Positions 53,368 through 63,123 of a DNA stretch of 64,000 nucleotides are shown piece after piece. The stretch comes from Methylobacterium phyllostachyos (GTDB lineage Bacteria > Pseudomonadota > Alphaproteobacteria > Rhizobiales > Beijerinckiaceae). Made by a program: the position numbers and the translations under genes. Within the stretch, counting starts at the first letter, position 1, and every line of letters starts with the position of its first letter. The stretch covers positions 213,665 through 277,664 of the forward strand of contig NZ_FNHS01000010.1 in NCBI RefSeq assembly GCF_900103445.1, given 5' to 3'. The notes under the pieces are model-generated. The model worked only from the letters and a program-made list of their open reading frames with translations. It had not been told where the DNA came from and did no database searches.

Positions 53368-54635
53368 GGGCGTCCGTGACGGAGGCGAGCGGGGGCGCCG
53401 TACCCGCTGTGCGGCAGGCTATGATCCTGTGCGGCGGGTTCGGCACCCGCCTCGGGCCGTTGACGGCGGCAACGCCCAAGCCGCTCCTGCCGGTGGCCGG
53501 GGCGCCGTTCCTCGACGTGCTCCTGTTCGAGCTGGGCCGCCACGGTTTCACCGACGTGGTGCTGCTGGCCTCCTTCCACAGCGCGCAGATCCGCGCCTAC
53601 GCGGCCGACAACCCGGTCGCCCGCCGCTTCGGCATGCGGCTGCGGGTCTCAATCGAGCCGGAGCAGGCCGGGACCGGCGGCGCGGTCGTCCACGCCCTTC
53701 GGGAGGCGGACGAGACGTTCCTCCTGCTCAACGGCGATTCCTGGTTCGACGTAAACCTGCTCGCCCTGCCGGTCGCCGCCGCGCGCCATCCCGAGGCGGC
53801 GATGATCCTCTCGCTCCGGCGTGTGCCGGACGCATCGCGCTACGGCGTGGCTGTCTTGGACGGGGCGCGGATCACGGCCTTCCTCGAACGGCCGCCCGAG
53901 CCCGGGCCCGGCCTCGTCAATGGCGGGGTCTATCTCGTGCGCCGGGACGCCCTCACGGGCCTGCCGCCGACCTGCTCGCTGGAGCAGGACGTGCTGCCGG
54001 CGCTCGCCGCCGCCGGACGGGCGTTCGGCGTGGTGAGCGAAGGCTACTTCCTCGATATCGGCGTGCCCGAGAGCTATGCCCGCGCCCAGACCGAGATCCC
54101 GGCCCGTCGGCGACGGCCCGCGATCTTCCTCGACCGGGACGGCGTGCTCAATCACGACCACGGTTATGTCGGCACGCCGGACCGGTTCGACTGGATCCCG
54201 GGCGCGCGCGCGGCCGTGCGCGCCTGCAACGAGGCCGGGTTCTACGTGTTCGTGATCACGAACCAGGCCGGCGTGGCGCGCGGGTTCTATACCGAGGCGG
54301 ATGTCGCCCACCTGACCGCCTGGATGCAGGACGATCTGCGCCCGGCGGGCGCGCATCTCGACGACCTGCGGTACTGCCCCTATCACCCGGAGGGAACCGT
54401 GGCCGCCTACAGGGCGGCGCATGACTGGCGCAAGCCGAAGCCGGGCATGATCCTCGACCTCATGGCCCATTGGGAGATCGACCCGGCGCGGAGCTTCCTG
54501 ATCGGCGATCAGGACACCGATCTAGCCGCCGGGCAGGCGGCGGGACTGGCCGCATATCGCTTCACCGCCGGCGATCTGTTGGCCTTCCTGCACGACTTCG
54601 CGTTGCTGGATCGGGGCAAGCCGCCGCTGCCCTGA
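53364..54635 (+). CDS. Fused heptose-1-P guanylyltransferase (HddC) and heptose bisphosphate phosphatase (GmhB)
   Basis: This 423-aa two-domain enzyme has a nucleotidyltransferase (about 18-245) with [20 protein letters not shown] and [16 protein letters not shown], and a C-terminal HAD phosphatase (about 252-415) with DRDG (257-260), [16 protein letters not shown] and IGDQDTD. The GmhB zinc loop, C-x-H...C-x-C in E. coli, keeps CPYH, but its second pair reads HDW, so zinc binding is probably lost. The fusion joins steps two and four of the GDP-heptose route and skips the need for two genes. The 4-bp overlap with gmhA indicates coupling. Confidence 0.9.
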   Translation: MRASVTEASGGAVPAVRQAMILCGGFGTRLGPLTAATPKPLLPVAGAPFLDVLLFELGRHGFTDVVLLASFHSAQIRAYAADNPVARRFGMRLRVSIEPEQAGTGGAVVHALREADETFLLLNGDSWFDVNLLALPVAAARHPEAAMILSLRRVPDASRYGVAVLDGARITAFLERPPEPGPGLVNGGVYLVRRDALTGLPPTCSLEQDVLPALAAAGRAFGVVSEGYFLDIGVPESYARAQTEIPARRRRPAIFLDRDGVLNHDHGYVGTPDRFDWIPGARAAVRACNEAGFYVFVITNQAGVARGFYTEADVAHLTAWMQDDLRPAGAHLDDLRYCPYHPEGTVAAYRAAHDWRKPKPGMILDLMAHWEIDPARSFLIGDQDTDLAAGQAAGLAAYRFTAGDLLAFLHDFALLDRGKPPLP

Positions 54636-54736
54636 AGTCGTACCCGATGGCGCGGCGATCGGGCGACGCTCTCAGTCTCCGATCCGACGCGCGCGTGCGC
54701 CGGACCGGTATCCGCCTCGACGGCGAGCGCACAGGC

Positions 54737-54886
54737 TCAATCCGCGCACTGAATCAGCAGCTCGGCCTCGGCGGCTTCCCGCATGGCCCGCTCCCAATCG
54801 AGCTCGCGCCGGCGCGGCACCGGAGGCTTGCGCTCTTCGGGCTCCTGATCGTGGCGATCTACGACTTTGATATCGTATTGGGTCAT
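54737..54886 (-). CDS. Small acidic/basic hypothetical protein, 49 aa
   Basis: The frame MTQYDIKVVDRHDQEPEERK continues PPVPRRRELDWERAMREAAE and looks like a real short protein. No family was recognised. An alternative start at 54955 (72 aa) shares bases with the Nudix stop (TGATG) and would be translationally coupled. Neither start has a clear ribosome site. It shares the strand and is likely co-transcribed with the Nudix gene. Confidence 0.5.
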   Translation of the reverse strand: MTQYDIKVVDRHDQEPEERKPPVPRRRELDWERAMREAAEAELLIQCAD

Positions 54887-54954
54887 ATCAATACCGATTT
54901 TTAACCGCTCGACCGGAACGCAACAAGACGCATCCGGTTCGATCCCCCGACCCA

Positions 54955-55497
54955 TCAACCGGCATTCGACAGGCCGATCAGGATCATGGCCGCGTGCGCA
55001 GCGCCGACGATGGCGCCCGACCGCGCGAGCCTCAGAGTCTCGGCGCGCGGGACGCGCACCACATCGAGATCCTCGCCGGGCTCCGGGCGGGCCGGTCCGG
55101 CTGCGCAGACGCGCGCGCGCACGAGATGCATACGGTTCGCGTAGCGCGCCGGATCCGCGTTGAGCGTGACGACGATCTCGGCGTCGGCGCAGGCGTAGCC
55201 CGTCTCCTCGCGCATCTCCCGCCGGGCGGCCGCCACGACATCGCGATCGGTCGCGTCGATCACCCCACCCGGCAATTCGAGGCTCAGGCCGCCATAGGGG
55301 TGCCGGTAGTGCCGCACCAGGATCACGTGGTCCTCCGCGTCGATCCCCAGCACCAGGGCGATGTCGGGTGCCTCCAAGACATAATAGGGCGCGACGACGT
55401 GGCCGGACGGCGTCACGCAATCGTCGGCCCGCAGCCCGAGCCAGCGGTCTTTCAGGACCTGATGCGACCCCTGCACCGTCCATGCGCGTCCTGACAT
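54955..55497 (-). CDS. Nudix hydrolase (ADP-ribose pyrophosphatase-like)
   Basis: This 180-aa enzyme hydrolyses a nucleoside diphosphate linked to another group. The Nudix helix region reads LELPGGVIDATDRDVVAAAR then REMREETGY; the catalytic REMREETG core is kept, while the loop between the Gly pair and RE is one residue off the standard spacing. ADP-ribose or a sugar nucleotide are likely substrates. It lies on the minus strand inside the polysaccharide locus, divergent from the methyltransferase. Confidence 0.85.
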   Translation of the reverse strand: MSGRAWTVQGSHQVLKDRWLGLRADDCVTPSGHVVAPYYVLEAPDIALVLGIDAEDHVILVRHYRHPYGGLSLELPGGVIDATDRDVVAAARREMREETGYACADAEIVVTLNADPARYANRMHLVRARVCAAGPARPEPGEDLDVVRVPRAETLRLARSGAIVGAAHAAMILIGLSNAG

Positions 55498-55592
55498 CCT
55501 CGTCTCCCGGGCCGTGATTGCGCCGCCGTAGCGCAGTCGTTAAGCGTCGCTGTGTCACAGGGCTCTCAGCGCGGACTGCCACAGGACGGACG

Positions 55593-56852
55593 ATGACAGG
55601 AACAAGACTCGCCATGGCGTGTCGCGTCTGCGACGGGCGGGATGTCGAGCTGTTCCTCGACCTGACCGACCAGCCGCATTGCAACCGCCTGATCCCGCCG
55701 GAGCTTGCGGACCGGCGCGAGCCGCATTTCCCCCTCCGGGCCGGATTCTGCCACGCCTGCACGCTCGTCCAGATCGATCACACGATCCCCAAGGAGAGCA
55801 TGTTCAGCGACTACCCCTACGTCTCGGGGACCACGAAGACGCTGGTGGAGCATTTCCGGCAGACGGCGGCCCGGCTCGTGGAGCGCTACGGCCTCGGGCC
55901 TCAGAATCTCGTGGTCGATATCGGCAGCAACGACGGGACGTGGCTGCGGCAATACGAGCCGTTCGGCCTGCGCCGCTGCGGCGTCGAGCCCGCCGCCAAC
56001 GTCGTGGACCTCGCCCGCGCCGCCGGGGTGCCGACGCTCAACCGGTTCTTCAACGCGGAAACCGCCGAGATCGTCCGCGCCCAGAACGGGCCGGCGAGCC
56101 TGATCACCGCCGCCGGCGTGTTCTTCCACTTGGAGGAGCTGCACAGCGTCGTGCAGGGGATCGTCGCGCTGCTCAAGCCGGACGGCGTGTTCGTCGTGCA
56201 GGCGATCTATCTCGGCGGCATGATCGAGAACACCGCCTTCGATCAGATCTACCACGAGCACCTGTGCTACTACACGCTCCGCTCCCTGGAGCAGCTGTTC
56301 GCCCGGCACGGCCTCGAAGTCTTCGACGTCAGCGTCGTCCCGGTCCATGGCGGCTCGCTCGAAGCGCATGTCGGCTTCCCCGGCGCCCATCCGGTCGGCG
56401 ACGCGGTCCGGCGCATGCGCGCCGACGAGGAGGCCCGGGGCTACGGCCGGTTCGAGACCTACGCGGCCTTCGCCGAGAACGTGCGGCGCCTGCAGGGCGA
56501 CCTGCTCGGCCTGCTGGAGCGCCTGCACGCGGAGGGCAAGACCGTCCACGCCTACGGCGCCCCGGCCAAGGGCGCGACCCTGCTCAACGCCTTCGGGATC
56601 GGCCCGCGGCTGGTGCAGGTCGCGGCCGAGAAGAACCCGATGAAGTTCGGCCGGATGATCCCGGGCGTCCGCATCCCCATCGTCGAGGAGGGCAGCGTGC
56701 CCGCGCCCGACGCCTATCTCGTGCTCGCCTGGAACTTCATCGACGAGTTCCTGGCGCGGGAGCGCCGCTACCTCGAGAACGGCGGCGCCTTCATCGTCCC
56801 GGTGCCGGAGCTGAAGGTGATCACCGCGGCCGACCTGCCGGCGGCGGCCTGA
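55593..56852 (+). CDS. SAM-dependent sugar C-methyltransferase (NovU/TylC3-like)
   Basis: This 419-aa enzyme has an N-terminal zinc-binding region (CRVCDGRDVELFLDL...CHAC), a SAM-binding fold (LVVDIGSNDGTWLRQY, then GVEPAANVVDLARA), and the conserved active-site run DQIYHEHLCYYTLRSLEQLF. The C-terminal domain includes YGAPAKGATLLNAFG. It methylates a nucleotide-linked keto sugar at carbon. ATG 55593 follows AGGACGG; ATG 55614 is an alternative. The next gene starts 2 bp after its stop. Confidence 0.9.
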   Translation: MTGTRLAMACRVCDGRDVELFLDLTDQPHCNRLIPPELADRREPHFPLRAGFCHACTLVQIDHTIPKESMFSDYPYVSGTTKTLVEHFRQTAARLVERYGLGPQNLVVDIGSNDGTWLRQYEPFGLRRCGVEPAANVVDLARAAGVPTLNRFFNAETAEIVRAQNGPASLITAAGVFFHLEELHSVVQGIVALLKPDGVFVVQAIYLGGMIENTAFDQIYHEHLCYYTLRSLEQLFARHGLEVFDVSVVPVHGGSLEAHVGFPGAHPVGDAVRRMRADEEARGYGRFETYAAFAENVRRLQGDLLGLLERLHAEGKTVHAYGAPAKGATLLNAFGIGPRLVQVAAEKNPMKFGRMIPGVRIPIVEEGSVPAPDAYLVLAWNFIDEFLARERRYLENGGAFIVPVPELKVITAADLPAAA

Positions 56853-56854
56853 GC

Positions 56855-57820
56855 GTGGCCGCCCTCCCCCAAAGCGCCCTGCCTGAGGCCGTCATCGTCG
56901 TCGGCGCGACCGGGTTCGTCGGCCGCAACCTCGTCGCGCATCTCGCCGGGCGGGTGGCCCGGCTGATCGCGGTGAGCCCCTCCGGCAGTTCGGTGCCGGG
57001 CGCGACCGAGGCGGCCCGCTTCGACGCCCTGGAGGCGCTGTCGGTTCCTACCGACACGGTCGTGGTCAACCTCGCCGCCCAGCGCTACGACGCCGACAAG
57101 TTCGACACGGCGCAGAGCGATCTGCTGACCGGCAACGCCGAGATCACCAACCGCCTCTACCGGTTCTGCCTGACCAAGGGCATCCGAGAGGTGCGCGCCG
57201 CCTCGAGCGTCGCCGTCTACCCGGCCGCCTGCGATCCCCTCGACGATGCCGCGCCGGTCGATCTCAACGCCCCGCCCAACCCGAACGAGGCGTTCTACGC
57301 CTGGTCGAAGCGCTGGGGCGAGGTGGTCGCGGACCTGCACGCCGAGCGATACGGGATCCATACGATCAGCTTCCGCCTGAGCAACCCCTACGGACCGCAC
57401 GATTCGACGGATCCGCGCAAGGCGCATGTCCTGCCGGCCTTCGTGATGCGCGCGCTCGCGCCAGGCGCGCGTTTCACGATCAAGGGCAACCCGCTGGTGG
57501 AGCGCGACTTCATCTATGTCGGCGACGTCGTGGACGTGTTCGCCCGCTCGCTGGCGATGCGGGAGACGCGCGACACGCTCAACCTCTGCCGCGGCGAGAC
57601 CACGACCCTCCTCGACCTCGCCCGCACCATCCTGGCGGTGGCGGGCGCGGACCGGCCCGTGGACGCCCCCGATACGGCGACGCAGGGCGTGCTCGCCCGC
57701 CGCTCCACCAACCTGCGCCTGCGGGAGCGCTTCGGGCTTTCGGCCTTCACGGGGCTCGCCGACGGCCTGAAACCGACGATCGACTGGTATCGGGAGGCGT
57801 ATCGCCATGCCGGAGCCTGA
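56855..57820 (+). CDS. NAD-dependent epimerase/dehydratase (extended SDR)
   Basis: This 321-aa protein has Rossmann motif IVVGATGFVGRNL and active-site pattern with Ser in AASSVAVYP and Y/K in AFYAWSKRWGE. It is probably a nucleotide-sugar epimerase or keto-reductase. It starts at GTG 56855 and overlaps the next SDR gene by 14 bp. Function follows from context: sugar modification together with the methyltransferase upstream. Confidence 0.87.
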   Translation: MAALPQSALPEAVIVVGATGFVGRNLVAHLAGRVARLIAVSPSGSSVPGATEAARFDALEALSVPTDTVVVNLAAQRYDADKFDTAQSDLLTGNAEITNRLYRFCLTKGIREVRAASSVAVYPAACDPLDDAAPVDLNAPPNPNEAFYAWSKRWGEVVADLHAERYGIHTISFRLSNPYGPHDSTDPRKAHVLPAFVMRALAPGARFTIKGNPLVERDFIYVGDVVDVFARSLAMRETRDTLNLCRGETTTLLDLARTILAVAGADRPVDAPDTATQGVLARRSTNLRLRERFGLSAFTGLADGLKPTIDWYREAYRHAGA

Positions 57821-58730
57821 ACGCGACCTCGTCGTCGGGGCGGACGGCTTCCTCGGGTGCAATCTCGTCCCGCGGCTTCAGGCCGAGGGCCGGGAGGTCG
57901 TCGGCATCGGGCGCGCCGCGGGCGACCTCGCGGACTGGGCGACGGTCGAGCGCCTGTTCCGGGCCGCGCCGCCGGTGGCCCGCATCTTCCACGTGGTGAC
58001 GCGCCAGCGGACCGGCGCGGTGCAGTACGACATCCAGGGCGAATTGCTGGCGATCAACGCCCGGATCCACCTCAACGTCCTGGAGGCGTGGCGCCTGTTC
58101 CAGCCCCAGGCCAAGCTCATCTCCACGGGCTCGTCCTGCACCTATCCCGAATCCGCCGAGCCACTCCCCGAGGCGCGGTTCGGCCAGGGGCCGACGCACC
58201 CCTCCGTGGTCGGCTACGGGCTCGCCAAGCAGGTCCTGGCGACGGGCTCGGCGGCCTACGCCCACCAGTACGGGCTCCACTTCCTGCACTGCGTGCTGGC
58301 GACGCTCTATGGCCCGCACGACAACAAGGCCGCCGACCGCAGCCACTTCGTCGGCGCCCTCCTCGACCGCGCCGTGCGGGAGAAGGCGGCGGGCGCGGAG
58401 TCCTTCGAGGTCTGGGGCGACCCGCGGACCGTCCGCGAGGTGCTCCATGTCGACGACCAGATCGACGCGATCCTCGCGGCCGACCGGGTGTTCGACAACG
58501 CGATCCTCAATTGCGCCGCCAACACGCCCGTCACCGTCGAGGCGGTGGCCCAGGCGGCGCTCGCCGCCCTGGACTGGTCGGTCCCCCTGGTGAGTCCCCC
58601 CGGCTCGTTCCAGGGCGCGGCCTACAAGATGCTCGACTCGACGCGCTTCCTCGACGGGACCGGATGGCGGCCGCGCATCGGCCTCGAGGCGGGGCTGCGC
58701 AGCCTCGTCGCGGCGGAATACGCCGCCTGA
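57807..58730 (+). CDS. GDP-L-fucose synthase-like SDR
   Basis: This 307-aa protein has an N-terminal LVVGADGFLGCNL and catalytic motifs STGSSCTYP (Ser) and VVGYGLAKQVL (Tyr, Lys). HNKAADRSHFVGALL-type loops resemble Fcl/WcaG, which catalyse epimerisation and reduction of GDP-4-keto-6-deoxy sugars. It starts inside the end of the previous gene, so the two are coupled. It ends against a strong hairpin (58812-58833). Confidence 0.85.
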   Translation: MPEPERDLVVGADGFLGCNLVPRLQAEGREVVGIGRAAGDLADWATVERLFRAAPPVARIFHVVTRQRTGAVQYDIQGELLAINARIHLNVLEAWRLFQPQAKLISTGSSCTYPESAEPLPEARFGQGPTHPSVVGYGLAKQVLATGSAAYAHQYGLHFLHCVLATLYGPHDNKAADRSHFVGALLDRAVREKAAGAESFEVWGDPRTVREVLHVDDQIDAILAADRVFDNAILNCAANTPVTVEAVAQAALAALDWSVPLVSPPGSFQGAAYKMLDSTRFLDGTGWRPRIGLEAGLRSLVAAEYAA

Positions 58731-58811
58731 GGCCGACCCGGGCCCGGTTCGTCTTCGAAAGCTCTGCTGTCTCGGGCTACGCCCGATGCCGGGCTTCGCC
58801 CTGGCGACCCA

Positions 58812-58833
58812 CCAAAGGGCTGAAGCCCTTTGG
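58812..58833. terminator. Bidirectional hairpin between convergent genes
   Basis: CCAAAGGGCT (58812-58821) and AGCCCTTTGG (58824-58833) form a perfect 10-bp stem around GA. It lies between the SDR stop (58730) and the converging phosphomannomutase stop (58851), where a stop for both strands is expected. No T-run follows. Confidence 0.55.
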
Positions 58834-58850
58834 AATCCCGTGACCTGGCG

Positions 58851-60287
58851 TCAGGCCCGGTCCGCCATGGCGGCGGCCGCCGCCCCGAGCCCCCACCGCA
58901 CGAGGTCCTGGGCGTCGCGGGCCGTCTTGGCCTCCGCGTAGCAGCGCAGCTCAGGGGCATTGCCCGAGGCCCGGAAATGGATCGTGCGTCCGCCGTCGAG
59001 CCCGATCCGGATCCCGTCCTGCTGATCGACGTCCTGCGGCACGCCGACCGGCCGCAGGAACTCGTCCCGGAAGGCGGCGTCCCGGAGCCGGTCGAGGAAG
59101 GCGCCGCTCCGCTCCGCGGGCGTGTTCGGGAGCCGGTCGCTCGCCATCTCCCCGGCATCGAGCGAGGCCACGAGGTCGGCGAGCGCGGTCCCGGCCGCGC
59201 GCGCCGCCGCGAGGGTCGCCAGGATCGGAAGCATCGCGTCCCGGGTCGGCAGGGCCGGCAGGGTCCGGCCGTCGCGGACGACGTCCGACCCGAGCAGGAA
59301 GCCGCCATTCGCCTCGAACCCGACGATGATCCGCGCGCCTGCGGCCTGCGCCTGCTCCATGCCGGCGATAACGAAGGGCGAGCCGACCTTGGTGCGCACC
59401 ACCCGTGCGAAGCCGCCGGATTGTTCCAGGGCCGAGCCGGCGGTGACCGGCACCACGACCGCGTCGGCGCCGAGGAACCGCGCCGTGATCAGCCCGAGCA
59501 CGTCCCCCCGCAGGATCCGCCCCGTGCCGTCCGCGATCAGGGGGCGGTCGGCGTCGCCGTCGGTGGTCACGAGGGCGTCGTACGCGCCGGACGTCATGAC
59601 CTCGGCGATGAAGGCGATGTCCTCCGGGCGATGCGCCTCGGTGTCGATCGGCACGAAGGTGTCGGACCGGCCGATCGGCGTCACCTGTGCGCCGAACCCG
59701 GCGAGCAGGTCGGTCAGCAGGTCGCGGGCGACCGAGCTCTGCTGGTAGACCGCGACGCGCAGGCCCTGCAGGATGTCGGGGGCGAAGGCCGCGCCGTAGC
59801 GCTGGCGATAGCGGGCCACGGCATCGGGCTCGGGCGTGGCCCCGGGGGCGTCGGGCGCCGCGTCGGCTTCCGTGATGTCCCCGAGTGCCGCCAGGATCGC
59901 CGCCTCGTCGGCCTTGGTGATCTCGCCCTCGGGCCGGTAGAACTTGAGGCCGTTGCGGTCCTCCGGGATGTGGCTGCCCGTGACCATGACCGCGCAGGCG
60001 CCGCGCCTTTGCGCTTCGAGGGCCAGCGCCGGCGTCGGCAGCGCGCCGCAATCGATCGCCGTGAAGCCCTCCGCCGCCGCGGCGCGCGCCACCGTCGCGG
60101 CGATGCCCGGGCTGCTGTCGCGCAGGTCGCGCCCGATCACGACATCCCGGCGGCCGTCCCCGACCGGGACGGAGCGGAAGAACGCGCAGGCATAGGCGTA
60201 GCTCGGCCCGCCGACGAGATCGGTCACGAGGCCGCGCAGGCCGCTGGTTCCGAATTTCAGGCTGCTCACGAGGGTTCCAACGGCCAA
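58851..60287 (-). CDS. Phosphomannomutase/phosphoglucomutase
   Basis: This 478-aa enzyme interconverts hexose 6- and 1-phosphates to feed GDP-mannose or related pathways. The phospho-serine is S105 in VTGSHIPEDRNGLKFY, the metal loop is TTDGDADRPLIAD, the sugar loop GFEANGGF, and the phosphate-binding loop RASGNAPELRCY. All four domains are present. It is on the minus strand, convergent with the SDR genes. Confidence 0.92.
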   Translation of the reverse strand: MAVGTLVSSLKFGTSGLRGLVTDLVGGPSYAYACAFFRSVPVGDGRRDVVIGRDLRDSSPGIAATVARAAAAEGFTAIDCGALPTPALALEAQRRGACAVMVTGSHIPEDRNGLKFYRPEGEITKADEAAILAALGDITEADAAPDAPGATPEPDAVARYRQRYGAAFAPDILQGLRVAVYQQSSVARDLLTDLLAGFGAQVTPIGRSDTFVPIDTEAHRPEDIAFIAEVMTSGAYDALVTTDGDADRPLIADGTGRILRGDVLGLITARFLGADAVVVPVTAGSALEQSGGFARVVRTKVGSPFVIAGMEQAQAAGARIIVGFEANGGFLLGSDVVRDGRTLPALPTRDAMLPILATLAAARAAGTALADLVASLDAGEMASDRLPNTPAERSGAFLDRLRDAAFRDEFLRPVGVPQDVDQQDGIRIGLDGGRTIHFRASGNAPELRCYAEAKTARDAQDLVRWGLGAAAAAMADRA

Positions 60288-60451
60288 GATCGTAACGTCA
60301 CGCAGGACTGATGCCGTGAATCATGGGCAATCTCAATGCCTGATCTGCGCTGGGAAGCGCCGCATGGTCCCCAATCCAGCCCGGCTTCGCGGTGGCCTCC
60401 CGGGCCCGGCTGAGCGTACGGGTGGCTCGACCGGCGGCGATCATCGGTGGA

Positions 60452-61495
60452 TTACGTATTCCAATGTTTATCCACGATATCTTTGACCGCATCCGATATC
60501 GCCACATCGAACACCAGCATCTCTTCGACGGGTTTGATGTTCCGCAGGAGCTCGGCCAAGTCTTGCACTGCAGTTGATGGATTCGGCAGTTCCGGCGGTG
60601 GGACGTCGAGATACAGCTGGTGGAAGAGCGTCTGGGCAAAGGCATTGAACCGGGTCTTGTGCCCGACGATGCCGACCCGTGAGAGAACCTCGATCGCGGC
60701 AATGGAATTGCCTGGATGCAGCCGATCCTCCGGCATGCGGGTTCCGAGCTGGCGCGTCAGGGGATTGTAGAGCAGCCGGTAAGCCGGCTCCGGCAGCATG
60801 TTGAAGAAGCGCTTGAGGCTCTTCGTGTCGGTGAAATCGTAATCCTTGGCGAAGGCCGCGGCTTCGGCCAGCACACCGAGGCGCCAACTGCGCGCCGGGT
60901 CAACGGCGTCGTCAGCCCGGGCCCGCAACCAGTACATGCGGGTCGCCATCTCGATGTAAGGATCCGGCACCAGGAGTGCCGTGATCATCAGGTCCGGCGT
61001 CAGGAAGTTTTCGTAACGCGGGATCACCACAGCGCCCGATAACAGGAGCGACCGCTCGGGATTCAGAAAGATGCTCGTCAGGATCTCATCCGACATCCGT
61101 TGGATGCCGAAATAGCTGCGCCGGAAGTGGGGGAAGAGAACGCTTTGAAGTGTCGTCTCCGGCTCGATCCCGGTGTTGATCAAGCATGCCCGCATCTGGA
61201 TCTCGCCCTCACCGGGCGTGCGCCGATGGATGAGGACGTTGGTGTCGGCGTCGTACATCTCCAGCCGTTCCAAGACCGAAAGGCCGGGAACTTCGGCTTC
61301 GGTCACGACGAAGATGCACTGCCCGGTCGCGTGCCAGCCGTTCTTCTGGAACGTCGGATCGACCACGCTCGCTGCGACTTCCGCTAAGCGACGCCCTTCG
61401 GCCGAAATCATCACGCGGCTGGTCGCGAGTTGATTGTCCGGCACGATCCAGCCGCGAATCGAGTGGCCGTTGTCGTAATCGATGAAGAAGCGCAC
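60452..61495 (-). CDS. Hypothetical protein of the polysaccharide locus, 347 aa
   Basis: No family was recognised. The first 130 residues are strand-rich (DYDNGHSIRGWIVPDN, GWHATGQCIFVVTE); the rest is mainly helical with charged segments. There is no signal peptide. A regular pattern of a beta domain followed by a helical domain, next to sugar enzymes and an AlgX-like gene, suggests a role in polymer assembly or modification, without direct proof. Divergent from the AlgX-like gene across 611 bp. Confidence 0.65.
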   Translation of the reverse strand: MRFFIDYDNGHSIRGWIVPDNQLATSRVMISAEGRRLAEVAASVVDPTFQKNGWHATGQCIFVVTEAEVPGLSVLERLEMYDADTNVLIHRRTPGEGEIQMRACLINTGIEPETTLQSVLFPHFRRSYFGIQRMSDEILTSIFLNPERSLLLSGAVVIPRYENFLTPDLMITALLVPDPYIEMATRMYWLRARADDAVDPARSWRLGVLAEAAAFAKDYDFTDTKSLKRFFNMLPEPAYRLLYNPLTRQLGTRMPEDRLHPGNSIAAIEVLSRVGIVGHKTRFNAFAQTLFHQLYLDVPPPELPNPSTAVQDLAELLRNIKPVEEMLVFDVAISDAVKDIVDKHWNT

Positions 61496-62106
61496 GGTCA
61501 GACTCTAATCGTCTCTACGTCGCAGGTGGCAAGGCATAACGGATTCCTGTATGCGGCCATGATTGTGACGTCCGCCCTGGAGCCATTCACGATTGCGCTG
61601 CTATCGTGGTTCGGTGTCCCTGTCTCGACGTTCGTTTTCGCATCGAGCCGACACGCATTCCATCGCGCGCTTCAGCCTAGGGCTGTCAGCGCGGTGACTG
61701 AACCTCCTCTGGGCCGCGTGACCTATCATCTCGCCGCCGCAAGGGCAAAGCGTGTCGCAGCCCCGGCTCGCCCCGGCCTTCGCCCGAGTCAGCGCCTGCC
61801 GCCGAGCCTCACCGGGGGGGCGACCTTCCCGTTGTCCGGACGCGTGATCGCGACGCATGGGCTTCCGGAACGGCATGCCCCTTTCGGGCCTGCGAAGCCC
61901 TCGATCCGGATCCCGCCGTGACGCCGACGCGTGGACAATTATTGCCGTGCTCCGACAGATAACGCTGATAAATCGTTAGGACGTTCGCCTCGGTGCATCC
62001 TGGCCCAGGAATACGCATCGGCGGTCAGAGGCTTTGCGCGCATCTCTCATGGAGGGGCGGATCGCCAAATCGAATATTGCATAGCGTCGTCAGGTGGGGC
62101 TTGAAG
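61496..62106. other. Divergent intergenic region, 611 bp
   Basis: I see no supported gene here. The part from about 61940 is AT-richer and presumably holds the promoter of the 62107 gene; I could not assign clear boxes. Confidence 0.4.
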
Positions 62107-63123
62107 ATGGCCGCGAAGGATGAAGTCCACGTTGGGGAGGCTGACGTCCTTTTTCTCCTACAGGGAACCAATAACGTAAGCTCGCAATACGTCAGATCCT
62201 TGGCTGCGCAGTTCTTCTTGATTCACTGGCGATTGGTCATCTCTGAGCGGGAGAGACGATTGAGAGGGGCCGGCATTCCCTATAAGCACATCTTGATGCC
62301 GGAAAAGATTACAATTTATGATAATTTTCTTAGGGGCATAGATATCAATTGGAAATTGTCCCCGGCGTACAGATTGCTTCACGAAGATGAGTACTACAAG
62401 AAATTTCCTTTGCGACGATTGGATCTCGTTAAATATCTCAAGAGGCGAGCGCGGTGGCGTGCGACGGTGATTGATCTGATCGCGCCCATGCGGTTGCAGC
62501 GGGAGGCGCAGGATCTTTTCTACCGTACGGACAGTCACCTGTCGTTCGCGGGCCGGCTTCTGGCCTATCGTGAGATCTGCCGGGCCGTCGGTACCGAGCC
62601 GGTCCGCGACTTCGGGGAGCGGCAGACGACCTATCATCCCGGCTGGGTAGGAGATCTCGGACAGGCGTTCCTCCCTCCGCGCTACGAAGGAACGACACTG
62701 CACCATCTCCAGCGCGACGCGATCCGCGTCTACGCCAGTCCGATCGTTGAGCGCATGGAAGAGCGCGGTCTGGAGGGGGCACTCCATACCGGCGCGCATG
62801 TGATTTATCGGAACGCACGAGCCGTCGATCCTCGGCGCGTCGTCTTATTCGGCGATAGCTACGCCAACTTCATGCCGATCGGCCTCACGATCATGCTGGC
62901 CGAGACGTTTGGCGAGCTGCATTTCATCTGGAGCACGCAGATCGACTACGACTATATCGCGCGGGTGCGGCCTGATCTGGTGCTCGCCGAGATGTCGGAA
63001 CGCTTTATCTTCCGACCCGCGGACGACAGGTGGAGCTTGGACGCCTACGTGCACCAGCGCTACGGGGCCGAGGCACGCACCGACAGTCCCTCACCCCCAG
63101 TGGAGGAGGGGGCGACACCGTAA
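62107..63123 (+). CDS. AlgX/AlgJ-like SGNH hydrolase-fold protein
   Basis: This 338-aa protein resembles the acetyl-handling proteins of alginate-type polymers. The catalytic pair is D142/H144 in RTDSHLSFAG, and the serine S251 is in LFGDSYANF. It lacks a visible signal peptide or membrane anchor at either possible start (TTG 62101 or ATG 62107), unlike periplasmic AlgX or membrane AlgJ. It may transfer acetyl or similar groups to the surface polysaccharide. AT-rich 5' half against GC-rich 3' half suggests a mosaic gene. Its end overlaps the converging glycosyltransferase-like gene by 64 bp. Confidence 0.8.
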   Translation: MAAKDEVHVGEADVLFLLQGTNNVSSQYVRSLAAQFFLIHWRLVISERERRLRGAGIPYKHILMPEKITIYDNFLRGIDINWKLSPAYRLLHEDEYYKKFPLRRLDLVKYLKRRARWRATVIDLIAPMRLQREAQDLFYRTDSHLSFAGRLLAYREICRAVGTEPVRDFGERQTTYHPGWVGDLGQAFLPPRYEGTTLHHLQRDAIRVYASPIVERMEERGLEGALHTGAHVIYRNARAVDPRRVVLFGDSYANFMPIGLTIMLAETFGELHFIWSTQIDYDYIARVRPDLVLAEMSERFIFRPADDRWSLDAYVHQRYGAEARTDSPSPPVEEGATP

